This document shows positions 8,192 to 16,047 of a stretch of DNA of 48,882 nucleotides, piece after piece; the first letter of the stretch is position 1, and each line of letters begins with the position of its first letter. The stretch is taken from NCBI GenBank assembly GCA_022573225.1, contig JACZUI010000001.1, positions 1-48,882 on the forward strand, written 5' to 3'. Position numbers and translations under genes: made by a program. The stretch comes from Acidobacteriota bacterium (GTDB lineage Bacteria > Actinomycetota > Acidimicrobiia > Spongiisociales > ZC4RG35). Below the pieces are notes generated by a model. That model ran no database searches, was not told where the DNA came from, and saw only the letters and a list, made by a program, of their open reading frames with translations.

Positions 8192-9694
8192 TCACTTCGC
8201 CATCCTCTTCAGCGCGGCCCGGTCGGTCTTCCCGAGGTGGGTCTGTGGCAATCGATCCACCAGATAGACCCTTCTCGGGTGCTTGTACGGCTCCAGTTTC
8301 GCCAGCACCCAGTCGATCAGCACCGACTCATCCACCGGACGCTCGACCACGACGAATGCCACCGGTTTGGCCAGACCGGCATCATCGGTGATGGCAATCA
8401 CAGCGCACTCCTTGACTGCGGGGTGGTCGAGCAGCCTCGACTCGACCTCCTGTGGTCGGAACCACTTGCCCTTGATCTTGATCGCATCATCGGCGCGGCC
8501 CCGATGGGTCACGTACCCGTCGGAGTCGATAGACACCAGGTCTCCACCGACGAACCACTCTTCACGAAAGGCTTCTTTCGTCCTGTCGGGGTCCTCCCAG
8601 TAGCCGAGGCCGAGGGAATCGCCCCTCACCCAAAGACGCCCGACCTCGCCCGCCGACACCTCTCCACCTTCCTCATCGCAGGCCTTGATCTCGAAACCGG
8701 GCACCACCCGGCCAAGAGTGCCCGGCCGCACGTCTCCGACGGTATTGGTGATGAAGATGTGCCACATCTCGGCGGTGCCCAGACCATCGAGAAGCTCCGC
8801 CCCGAACCTCTCCTTCCATTGGTGATACAACGTCTCCGGCAGCGCTTCACCGGCTGAGGTTGCGAGCCGCAACGACGACAGATCGGCAGACGCCGCCTCG
8901 GGATGATTCAGCATCTGGTTTATGGCCGAAGGGACATTGACCAGCACCGTCGCCCGGTGGCGGGCCACCCGATCGAAGAGAGCCTCGGGTGTTGGATGGC
9001 CCTCGAACAGGACCGTGGATGCACCAACCGAGAACGGGAAGAGCAGGTTCGAGCCGGTGGCATACCCGAAATACAGCTTGGGGACGGCGATGGTGACGTC
9101 GTCCTCGGTGAGAGCGAGGGAGCCCTTGCCGTATAGCTCGGTGGTGTTGGCGAGGCTCCGATGGGTCTGCACGACCGCCTTGGGCAGACCGGTGGTACCC
9201 CCCGAGAAAAGCCACAACGCCGGATCATCCGCCGCGGTGTCATAGGTCTCGATGACATCCGTTGGGAAGTCGATGAAGTCGTCGACGACCAGCTCTCTCG
9301 GCGTCTTTTCCAGCCCTCCGACGGCCTCGTGGTAGTGATCGACATACCTGTCCTGAACCACGGCCGCGGCTGCTCTGGCCTTGGACACGATGGCACCCAT
9401 GGCTTCGCGAGTGAGCCCCGGGTTGAGCATGATCCCCACCGCGCCAAGGCGGAAGATCCCGAACAGAGCCCCCACATAGTTGAGCCCGTCCGGAAGGATG
9501 ATCAACACCCTGTCCTGTGGCCCTACCCCGGCGGACCTCAGCAGCGAAGCAAGCCCCGAGGCGGCCACATCCACTTCGAGGTAGGTGACATCACGATCAT
9601 CGAGACGCACCGCCACCCGGTCGCCACGGCCCTCGGAAATCCGATCCCGAAGGAAGTTGCGGTCGACGTTCAATCGGTCCGGCCAGGCGATCAC
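8192..9694 (-). CDS. AMP-forming acyl/aryl-CoA ligase, benzoate-CoA ligase-like
   Basis: The enzyme is expected to adenylate a carboxylate and transfer it to CoA. The 500-residue length is normal. The P-loop is FSGGTTGLPKA (163-173), GLGTAEMW is motif A5, GRADDAIKIKGKW is the hinge, and Lys489 in THLGKTDRAAL is the catalytic lysine. KLYFGYATGSNLLFPFSVGA and the N-terminal NVDRNFLRDRISEGRGDRVA resemble benzoate- and 2-aminobenzoate-CoA ligases rather than fatty acyl ligases. The GTG at 9694 is the first usable start. It is divergent from the tryptophan dioxygenase/kynureninase operon, so anthranilate is an attractive but unproven substrate. Confidence 0.88.
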   Translation of the reverse strand: MIAWPDRLNVDRNFLRDRISEGRGDRVAVRLDDRDVTYLEVDVAASGLASLLRSAGVGPQDRVLIILPDGLNYVGALFGIFRLGAVGIMLNPGLTREAMGAIVSKARAAAAVVQDRYVDHYHEAVGGLEKTPRELVVDDFIDFPTDVIETYDTAADDPALWLFSGGTTGLPKAVVQTHRSLANTTELYGKGSLALTEDDVTIAVPKLYFGYATGSNLLFPFSVGASTVLFEGHPTPEALFDRVARHRATVLVNVPSAINQMLNHPEAASADLSSLRLATSAGEALPETLYHQWKERFGAELLDGLGTAEMWHIFITNTVGDVRPGTLGRVVPGFEIKACDEEGGEVSAGEVGRLWVRGDSLGLGYWEDPDRTKEAFREEWFVGGDLVSIDSDGYVTHRGRADDAIKIKGKWFRPQEVESRLLDHPAVKECAVIAITDDAGLAKPVAFVVVERPVDESVLIDWVLAKLEPYKHPRRVYLVDRLPQTHLGKTDRAALKRMAK

Positions 9695-9705
9695 GACTCA
9701 GGAAC

Positions 9706-9873
9706 CTAGTGGTCGGTCGCACGGATGCTTCGAGGGTGTCTCCGAGGCATCGGCGTTCGATTCGCAAGGACGCACAACGAAGCCGCGCCTGATCGTGCGG
9801 CGAGGCGGAGGACGCAGCGAGCGTTGTCGAGGGCCGGAGAGACGCCGGAGCCATCTGTAAGACGGGCCACTAG
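9706..9873. repeat. Small palindromic repeat element, copy A (MITE-like)
   Basis: A 168-base non-coding element fills most of the gap between two divergent genes. It begins with CTAGTGG and ends with the exact complement CCACTAG. The inner arms are imperfect inverted repeats for about 60 bases at roughly two-thirds identity (GGATGCTTCGAGGGTGTCTC against the complement of GACGCCGGAGCCATC). Both ends match a second locus at 43498-43560, with 22 of 30 left-end and 28 of 35 right-end positions identical by eye. It carries no reading frame. A non-autonomous mobile element is the best explanation; a shared structured RNA is the alternative. Confidence 0.65.
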
Positions 9874-9874
9874 T

Positions 9875-9880
9875 TACGGT
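9875..9880 (+). promoter_or_regulatory. Possible -10 box (TACGGT) for the tryptophan catabolic operon
   Basis: TACGGT fits the actinobacterial TANNNT pattern. It lies nine bases before the GTG at 9890, which has no Shine-Dalgarno, so a leaderless transcript is plausible. The box directly abuts the right end of repeat copy A, so insertion of the element would have replaced any older upstream promoter sequence. No convincing -35 box is visible. Confidence 0.4.
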
Positions 9881-9889
9881 TCCGGGTCA

Positions 9890-10696
9890 GTGAGAGTGGC
9901 CATGATCACCGGGCCCTCGTCGGGCATCGGCTTGGTAATCGCAAAGACGCTGGCAGCGGACGGGTTCCATGTGGTCGCCGCGGGCCGGTCGGAGGCGCGG
10001 GTCACGGCGGTGGTCGACGAGATCGTCTCCGATGGCGGATCGGCAGAGTTCCTCCATCTCGACCTCGCCTCTCTCGAGTCGGCCCGGAGAGCCGGCGAGA
10101 CCTTTATCGCATCTCGCCGCCCCCTTGACCTCCTCGTAAACAACGCAGGAATCGGGATCAGCCAGCGAGGCAAGACAGAGGACGGTTTTGAGGTGCATTT
10201 CGGGATCAACCATCTCGGACATTTCCTGCTGACGAAGTTGCTGCTCGACGCAATGAGCCCCAACGCTCGCGTAGTTCAGGTGGCGAGTTCGGTGCACTTC
10301 TCGGCAAAGGGGGTTCCTTTCGACCGACTTCGCCGCGGGACCTCCCTGATCGGGTACCGGGAGTACGCAGTGTCCAAACTGGCCAATGTGCTGTTCGTTC
10401 GGGAGTTGGCCCGACGCTGGCCGGACCTGGCGACATATGCCGTCCACCCCGGGCTGGTTGACACTCCCCTGATCCCGGCCTGGAGCAAACCGTTCCTTCG
10501 CGGCCGGTTGCTCACGCCTTCCCAGGGTGCCGACACTCCGCTCTGGTGTGCGACCTCCGATGAGGTGGTCGGCGAAACCGGCTTCTATTACGCCCACCGC
10601 ACCCGGCTCGACCCTTCTGAGCCGGCACAGGACGACCGACTTGCGGCCGAACTCTGGGAGCGGTCGATCGAGTGGTGTGAGCTTGCGGGCCACTAG
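9890..10696 (+). CDS. Short-chain dehydrogenase/reductase
   Basis: This is an NAD(P)-dependent oxidoreductase of the classical SDR family, 268 residues. TGPSSGIG (7-14) is the Rossmann glycine motif. NNAG (84-87), Asn107 in INHLGHF, Ser133/134 and Tyr159-x-x-x-Lys163 (YAVSK) complete the catalytic set. It resembles retinol-dehydrogenase/WW-oxidoreductase-like SDRs (INHLGHFLLTKLLLD). The GTG at 9890 is preferred; GTG 9896 and ATG 9902 are possible. The dioxygenase gene follows after 12 bases. The substrate is unknown, and this is not a replacement for kynurenine formamidase by any motif I can see. Confidence 0.88.
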   Translation: MRVAMITGPSSGIGLVIAKTLAADGFHVVAAGRSEARVTAVVDEIVSDGGSAEFLHLDLASLESARRAGETFIASRRPLDLLVNNAGIGISQRGKTEDGFEVHFGINHLGHFLLTKLLLDAMSPNARVVQVASSVHFSAKGVPFDRLRRGTSLIGYREYAVSKLANVLFVRELARRWPDLATYAVHPGLVDTPLIPAWSKPFLRGRLLTPSQGADTPLWCATSDEVVGETGFYYAHRTRLDPSEPAQDDRLAAELWERSIEWCELAGH

Positions 10697-10708
10697 CGTC
10701 GGGGGGCA

Positions 10709-11794
10709 ATGAGCCAGGATCCGATCTACTACAGCGATTATCTGCAATTAGGAAAACTGCTGGATTCCCAGCACCTGGAGAGCACCAAAGCGGGCGAAAC
10801 GGTCCACGACGAGATGCTGTTCATCATCGTCCATCAGGCGTACGAGCTTTGGTTCAAGCAGATCCTCTGGGAACTCGATGATGTCCTCGGGATATTCAGC
10901 CAGAACCCGGTACCGGAGCGTTTCATGGGCAGAGTCGTGGCAAGGCTGAGGCGCATCGTCGAGATCCAGGACATTCTCATTAAGCAGGTCGCGGTCCTGG
11001 AGACGATGACACCCATCGACTTCCTCGACTTCCGCGACTACCTCTTCCCGGCGTCGGGTTTCCAATCCGCCCAGTTCCGCCTGGTCGAGAACCGGCTGGG
11101 GATGCGGCCCGAGGATCGACTCCTCCTCGAGGGCGCCCCATATACCGAGCGGTTCGACACCGACGACAAGGCAGCCGTGGTGGCCAGTGAGAGCGATCCG
11201 TCGCTGTTCGACCTGATCGAGCAGTGGCTGGAACGCACCCCCTTCCTCGAGAGTGGCGAGTATCGATTCTGGGAGGAGTTCGAGTCGGCGGTTCGAAGCC
11301 GTCTCGAACGCGACCGGATAGTGGTCGCGGAAAACCCGAACCTCACCACGGCCGAGCGAAAGGCACAGCTCGGGGAGTTCAAGACCACGATGCGCCAGTA
11401 CGAAGCGATCTTCGATGCCGACAAACATGCCGCGATGACTCGCCGGGGCGAGCGACGCTTCAGCTACGGCGCCTTCCAGAGTGCCCTGTTCATCACCCTC
11501 TATCAGGATCTGCCCGCCCTCCAGGAGCCGAATCGAGTGATCGAACTTCTCATGGATATCGATGAGGGGTTCACTGCCTGGCGGCACCGTCATGCTCAGA
11601 TGGCGCAGCGAATGATCGGCCGGCGGATCGGCACCGGCGGGTCGGCCGGCGCCAAGTACCTGGAGAAGTCGGCAGAGAGAAGCCGGGTCTTCGCGGACCT
11701 CTTCAACCTGGCCACCTTCCTGGTTCCCAATGCTGAACGGCCCGAACTGCCGGAGGCCGTGGCCGAGACGATGCGCTTTCGCTATCAGGTATGA
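10709..11794 (+). CDS. kynA: Tryptophan 2,3-dioxygenase
   Basis: This heme enzyme opens the indole ring of L-tryptophan to give N-formylkynurenine. The 361-residue product is longer than the 280-residue bacterial norm and nearer eukaryotic length because of an insertion near residues 140-230. Key residues are present: His42 in VHQAYELWFK (substrate His), DFRDYLFPASGFQSAQFR (108-124), His295 in WRHRH as the proximal heme ligand, and GTGGSAG (308-314), which binds the amino acid ammonium group. The last four bases (ATGA) overlap the kynureninase-like gene, so the two are coupled. Confidence 0.93.
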   Translation: MSQDPIYYSDYLQLGKLLDSQHLESTKAGETVHDEMLFIIVHQAYELWFKQILWELDDVLGIFSQNPVPERFMGRVVARLRRIVEIQDILIKQVAVLETMTPIDFLDFRDYLFPASGFQSAQFRLVENRLGMRPEDRLLLEGAPYTERFDTDDKAAVVASESDPSLFDLIEQWLERTPFLESGEYRFWEEFESAVRSRLERDRIVVAENPNLTTAERKAQLGEFKTTMRQYEAIFDADKHAAMTRRGERRFSYGAFQSALFITLYQDLPALQEPNRVIELLMDIDEGFTAWRHRHAQMAQRMIGRRIGTGGSAGAKYLEKSAERSRVFADLFNLATFLVPNAERPELPEAVAETMRFRYQV

Positions 11795-12936
11795 ATCTGA
11801 AGGACGGGTTCTCCCGTTTTCTAACCGCTCAGGATGACCGTCTTCATTTTGCTGCTCACTCCCATCACCCCTGGCCAGATGTGTCCTGGGAGGCGCACAA
11901 CCAGGCCTGGCTCGATGCCGCGCGACTGGCGGACGACAAATGGGAGCATGTCTTCGGGACAGTCATTCCCGAAACGCAAAACCTGATAGCCGGCACCCTG
12001 GGTCTGGCCGACCCCAATACGCTGACCTTCGCTCCCAACACCCAGGACTTCGTCGCTCGCATTTTCTCTTGCCTCGATCCGCCGGTTCGAGTCCTGTCCA
12101 CCGACGCCGAATTCCATTCCTTTGCCCGCCAATCGCGGCGATGGGAGGAGGCGGGCCTGGCCATCGTCGACCGGGTGCCCACCGAGCCCTTCGACACATT
12201 CTCCGAACGCTTCACCAGGGAGGCGCGTGCCGGCGTCCATGACTTGGTATACCTGAGCCAGGTCTTCTTCGACTCCGGGTTCGTCGTGGAGGACATCGAC
12301 CGGATCGTCTCCTCGGTGTCCGAGGAGAAGGCTTTCATCGTGATCGATGGCTACCACGCCTTCATGGCGTTGCCCACCAACATCGGGGCGATCCAGGACC
12401 GCGTGTTCTATCTCGCCGGTGGCTACAAGTACGCCATGGCTGGGGAGGGGGCTTGTTTCATGCATTCGCCCCGCGGCTACGGACTACGGCCGGTCGATAC
12501 CGGCTGGTATGCAGGTTTTGGGCAGCTCGAGGCCGGTGTGTCCGAACTCGTTCCGTACGCCACCGACGGCTCTCGATTTGCCGGTGCCACTTACGACCCA
12601 TCCGGTGTGTACCGGATGCGGGCGGTGTTGACCTGGCTCTCCGCCCATGACGTGGGCCCAGCGGAGATCCATGACCACGTTGCCCGTCTCCAGAAGAGGT
12701 TCCTCGATTCGGACGTGTCCCCGGGAGATCTGGTTCCGTCGCTCCCCCGAGCCCGCGGCAACTTCCTCACTTTCAGGACCTCACGAGCCCCTGAGCTATT
12801 CCAGGCCCTCCACGACCGGGGTGTCATCACCGACTATCGGGGTGACCGGCTGAGAGTCGGCTTTGGGGTCTATCACGACGATCAGGACGTCGATCGACTG
12901 ATCCAGGAGTTCAGCTCGTTCCCTGTGGATAACTAG
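11791..12936 (+). CDS. kynU: Kynureninase-like PLP enzyme (aminotransferase class V fold)
   Basis: The 381-residue product has the class V aminotransferase fold. Asp186 in VIDGYHAF contacts the PLP ring nitrogen, and Lys213 in AGGYKYAMAGEGACF is the expected Schiff-base lysine. Kynureninase cleaves kynurenine to anthranilate and alanine. The sequence is not close to textbook KynU around the lysine, so the assignment rests partly on ATGA overlap with the tryptophan dioxygenase gene. If it is correct, kynurenine formamidase must be encoded elsewhere, because none is present here. Cysteine desulfurase-like activity is the alternative, but no mobile active-site cysteine loop is seen. Confidence 0.75.
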   Translation: MNLKDGFSRFLTAQDDRLHFAAHSHHPWPDVSWEAHNQAWLDAARLADDKWEHVFGTVIPETQNLIAGTLGLADPNTLTFAPNTQDFVARIFSCLDPPVRVLSTDAEFHSFARQSRRWEEAGLAIVDRVPTEPFDTFSERFTREARAGVHDLVYLSQVFFDSGFVVEDIDRIVSSVSEEKAFIVIDGYHAFMALPTNIGAIQDRVFYLAGGYKYAMAGEGACFMHSPRGYGLRPVDTGWYAGFGQLEAGVSELVPYATDGSRFAGATYDPSGVYRMRAVLTWLSAHDVGPAEIHDHVARLQKRFLDSDVSPGDLVPSLPRARGNFLTFRTSRAPELFQALHDRGVITDYRGDRLRVGFGVYHDDQDVDRLIQEFSSFPVDN

Positions 12937-12952
12937 CCCACAATCGGGCAGA

Positions 12953-13738
12953 ATGCCCTCTGTGCCACACATGCCGACGCTTCGTGTGGTTCCCCTGGAC
13001 CGGATTCGACCTCACGAACAGGTCGATCCATTGCGCGTCGACCGCCTGGCCGGTCGAATCGGCCAGGAGGGATCACAACTCAACCCGGTGGTATGCACCC
13101 AGGGATCTGACGGCGACTTCGTCCTTCTCGACGGCGCTACTCGAACAGCAGCCCTCAACAGTCTTGGGTTGCAATTCGTTGTGGCTCAGGTGGTCGAGCC
13201 TGATGCCGTGATCCTGGAGACCTGGCACCATGTCGTGCGCGAAGCCGACCCCCGGGAGGTCACCGAGTCCATTTCCTCACGCGACGATCTCAGAATGGCA
13301 GGCGACGAGGGTGCGCCCCGGGTTTGGATCCCCGACGGCGGACGCACCTCGGTCTATGGGGAAGGCATCAGCCCGAATGCGACACTGTCGTCTCTCGTGG
13401 CCTCGTACATTGGTCGGTGGAAGGTGAACCGGGTGGCCGAAGCCGAGCCGGAGGCCGTGGTGTGGAGGTTCCCCGACTGGGCGGCCCTAGTCGAGTTCCC
13501 GTCGCTGACCGTCGAGGACGTGGCCAAGGCCGCCCTGGGAGACGACCTCCTCCCGGCCGGGATCACCCGCTTCATCGTCCCCAACCGTGCTCTGCGCCTC
13601 AGTTTCGACCTTTCCGGGCTTCGCGCGCCCGGCTCCGCAGACGAGAAGCAGGCCCAGCTCGACTTGCTGATGGAGGAGCGAGCCAGACAGGGGCGGATCC
13701 GCCGGTACGAAGAGCCGGTTGTCATCCTCGATGACTGA
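12953..13738 (+). CDS. SbnI/ParB-fold protein (SerK-like)
   Basis: The 261-residue protein starts with a ParB/sulfiredoxin-like domain: LRVVPLDRIRPHE, then LNPVVCTQ and LLDGATRTAAL (58-68). In the SerK/SbnI free-serine kinase family the last motif is usually DGHHR. Here it is DGATR, as in DNA-segregation ParB proteins. The C-terminal half has GITRFIVPNRALRLSF, which I associate with SbnI-type proteins. It follows the kynureninase-like gene by 16 bases and precedes the ribokinase by eight, so it is part of a metabolic operon. That favours a small-molecule kinase or a ligand-responsive regulator over chromosome segregation. Confidence 0.65.
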   Translation: MPSVPHMPTLRVVPLDRIRPHEQVDPLRVDRLAGRIGQEGSQLNPVVCTQGSDGDFVLLDGATRTAALNSLGLQFVVAQVVEPDAVILETWHHVVREADPREVTESISSRDDLRMAGDEGAPRVWIPDGGRTSVYGEGISPNATLSSLVASYIGRWKVNRVAEAEPEAVVWRFPDWAALVEFPSLTVEDVAKAALGDDLLPAGITRFIVPNRALRLSFDLSGLRAPGSADEKQAQLDLLMEERARQGRIRRYEEPVVILDD

Positions 13739-13746
13739 GTGACCCA

Positions 13747-14652
13747 ATGGGTTTCGACATAGTCGTAGTCGGCTCGATCAACCAGGATCTCACCGTTCGA
13801 GTGCCTCATCATCCGGCGCCTGGCGAGACCGTGCTCGGAACGTCTCACGTCTTCGGGGCTGGCGGCAAAGGAGCCAACCAGGCGGTGGCAGCCGCCCGGC
13901 TTGGCCGGAGAGTCGCCATGATCGGGCGGGTTGGCGACGACCAACCGGGCCGGGATCTGGTTCGCGGTCTCGAAGCCGAAGATGTGGATGTCAGCCATGT
14001 CGGTGTTGACGGCGACGCTCCGACGGGTCTCGCCTTGATAACTCTCGACGAACAAGCCGAGAACGCCATAGCCGTGAGTCCTGGAGCCAACAGCCGCCTC
14101 CATCCGGAAACAGTCGAAGAGGCGAGGCAGGTGATTGTCGAAGCCACGGTCCTGCTTGTGCAACTCGAAGTGCCAATCGAGTCGGTTCAAGAGGCGGCGT
14201 CCCTCGCCACCGGAACAGTGATCCTGAATCCCGCTCCTGCTGCGGCGTTGCCGGACGAGCTGTCAGCACTCGCGGATGTCATAGTGCCCAACCGATCTGA
14301 GTTGGCCACTCTTGCCGGAGTGGATCTTCCGACCGACATCGGAGAGGTGTCGGCGGCCGCCCACAGGCTGAGCGGCCACTCGGATGTGATCGTGACCCTG
14401 GGGTCTGACGGTGCGGTCGTGTTCTCAGATGGTCGGGTAACACCCACCGTGGCGCCAAGGATCGACTCGGTGGATACGACCGGAGCCGGGGACGCTTTCT
14501 GTGGAGCGCTGGCCGATGCATTGAGCAGAGGGATGACCTTGGAGGATTCAGCCCGGTGGGCCGTCGCCGCCGGGGCTTCGGCTACCACTCGACATGGCGC
14601 CCAAACGGCAATGCCGACCGCCGACGCCGTGGCTCGCCTGATTGGCGACTGA
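13747..14652 (+). CDS. rbsK: Ribokinase-family sugar kinase (PfkB)
   Basis: The 301-residue product has both PfkB signatures: GAGGKGANQAVAAARLG near residue 38 and DTTGAGDAFCGAL, with Asp249 as catalytic base and the GAGD anion hole. GSINQDL (10-16) matches the ribose-binding N-terminus of ribokinases. Ribokinase makes ribose 5-phosphate from free ribose. Its gene overlaps the TTG-initiated upstream extension of the nucleoside hydrolase frame, and the hydrolase ATG lies 22 bases after its stop. The pair would release and then phosphorylate ribose. A related nucleoside or sugar kinase is possible. Confidence 0.9.
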   Translation: MGFDIVVVGSINQDLTVRVPHHPAPGETVLGTSHVFGAGGKGANQAVAAARLGRRVAMIGRVGDDQPGRDLVRGLEAEDVDVSHVGVDGDAPTGLALITLDEQAENAIAVSPGANSRLHPETVEEARQVIVEATVLLVQLEVPIESVQEAASLATGTVILNPAPAAALPDELSALADVIVPNRSELATLAGVDLPTDIGEVSAAAHRLSGHSDVIVTLGSDGAVVFSDGRVTPTVAPRIDSVDTTGAGDAFCGALADALSRGMTLEDSARWAVAAGASATTRHGAQTAMPTADAVARLIGD

Positions 14653-14674
14653 TACCCTCCCGCACATCGCTCGC

Positions 14675-15607
14675 ATGATCATCATCGACGCCGACCCCGG
14701 TCAGGATGACGCCGTTGCAATCCTGGCTGCCCTTGGCTCACCGGACGATCTCGAAGTGCTGGGGATCGCAGCAGTGGCAGGCAATGTCCCGCTTGATCTG
14801 ACGGTTAGGAACTCACTTGCTCTGGTCGAACTCGCCGGCCGCACAGATGTACCTGTGTACGCGGGCTCGGTTCGGCCGATGGTGAATTCTCCGGTCACGG
14901 CCGAATACGTGCATGGTGCCACTGGCCTGGAGGGGGCCGACCTCCAAACCCCCACGACCGAACCGGCTGCGGGCCACGCATGTGACTGGATCGTCGAGAT
15001 ACTCATGGATCATGCCGACGCTGAGGTGACAGTGTGCACGTTGGGTCCGCTGACAAATATCGGCCTGGCATTGGTTCGAGAGCCGAGGATCGCTCCCAAG
15101 ATTCGGGAGCTGGTGATGATGGGCGGAAGCTTCTTCGAGGGTGGCAACACCACTCCCGCTGCCGAGTTCAATGTCTATGTCGATCCACACTCGGCGCACG
15201 TCGTCTTCACCAGCGGCATCCCGATTGTGATGATGCCCCTCGACGTGACTCACAAGGCCTTGACCACACCCGAGAGATTGAAGCTATTCGTCGACATGGG
15301 TACCCCGGCCGGGACCGCCGTAGCCGGCATGCTCGACTTCTACAACAGATGGGACATGGAGAAGTATGGGATGCCGGGCGGTCCTCTTCACGACCCCACC
15401 GTGATCGCCTATCTGCTCGATCCGGAGATCTTCGGAGGCAAGGAGGTTCATGTTCACATCGAGACCGCTCCGGGGGCGACACAAGGGATGACGATCGTCG
15501 ACTGGTGGGGAGTGACCGACCACGAGCCAAACGCCATGGTCATGAATCAGATCGACGCCGACCGCTTCTTCGCCCTGCTGGCCGACCGGATCGGCCGTCT
15601 CGGCTAG
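14675..15607 (+). CDS. Inosine-uridine preferring nucleoside hydrolase
   Basis: This enzyme hydrolyses the N-glycosidic bond of ribonucleosides to free base and ribose. The 310-residue product starts IIIDADPGQDDAVA, the calcium-binding Asp cluster diagnostic of the family. It continues with LGPLTNIGLAL, LVMMGGSF, AEFNVYVDPHSA and HDPTVIAYLL, which contribute the remaining metal and ribose contacts. The ATG at 14675 puts the DADPGQDD motif at the usual position; a TTG at 14642 would add 11 atypical residues. It closes the operon begun by the SDR gene. Substrate (purine, pyrimidine or nicotinamide riboside) is not predictable. Confidence 0.93.
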   Translation: MIIIDADPGQDDAVAILAALGSPDDLEVLGIAAVAGNVPLDLTVRNSLALVELAGRTDVPVYAGSVRPMVNSPVTAEYVHGATGLEGADLQTPTTEPAAGHACDWIVEILMDHADAEVTVCTLGPLTNIGLALVREPRIAPKIRELVMMGGSFFEGGNTTPAAEFNVYVDPHSAHVVFTSGIPIVMMPLDVTHKALTTPERLKLFVDMGTPAGTAVAGMLDFYNRWDMEKYGMPGGPLHDPTVIAYLLDPEIFGGKEVHVHIETAPGATQGMTIVDWWGVTDHEPNAMVMNQIDADRFFALLADRIGRLG

Positions 15608-15648
15608 CACCATATCCTTAAGGCTGTCATTCCTCCGCGCGGATTGGT

Positions 15649-16047
15649 CTAGGGAACGACCGCCACCCCGACCAGCTCAACCACTGCCTTGGGGTCGAAC
15701 AGCTCGGAGATCCCGATCAGGGCCGTCGGCGGGAATTCCTTGCCGAAGGTGGCCCGCCACGCTTCCCCTATTGGCTTGAGATTGTCCCGATACAGCGCCA
15801 TGTCACTGGTGTAGATGGTCAGCGACACCAGGTCCGAGGGCTCACCGCCGCCCTCCACTATCACCTTGGCCAACGACTCGCAGGCTCGGGCGAATTGGTC
15901 GACTATCCCCTCGTCGATGGTGAGGTCGCCGTAGTGGCCAGTCATTCCTGCGATATAGAGAGTCTTCCCCTCGCCGACGACAGCCCCGTAGGAGAACCCG
16001 GTTGCCGGAGCCATTCCCTCGGGGTTGAACAGATAGTGCCGGCTCAT
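15649..16047 (-). CDS. RidA/YjgF family protein lacking the deaminase arginine
   Basis: The 132-residue product has the chorismate-mutase-like RidA fold: GFSYGAVVGEGKTLYIAGMTG, then DLVSLTIYTSDMALY and FPPTALIGISELFDPKAVVEL. RidA enzymes hydrolyse reactive enamines using an arginine in the PxRxxV motif. Here that place reads PPTALIGI with no arginine, so this is probably a Rid subfamily with another role. The ATG at 16047 was chosen over 16059 because it has GGAAGGGG upstream and overlaps the stop of the preceding enoyl-CoA hydratase-fold gene as ATGA. Confidence 0.85.
   Translation of the reverse strand: MSRHYLFNPEGMAPATGFSYGAVVGEGKTLYIAGMTGHYGDLTIDEGIVDQFARACESLAKVIVEGGGEPSDLVSLTIYTSDMALYRDNLKPIGEAWRATFGKEFPPTALIGISELFDPKAVVELVGVAVVP

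Noticed and set aside
13354-14190. 278-codon minus-strand frame
   Set aside because: Antisense to the SbnI-like and ribokinase genes; no family signature.
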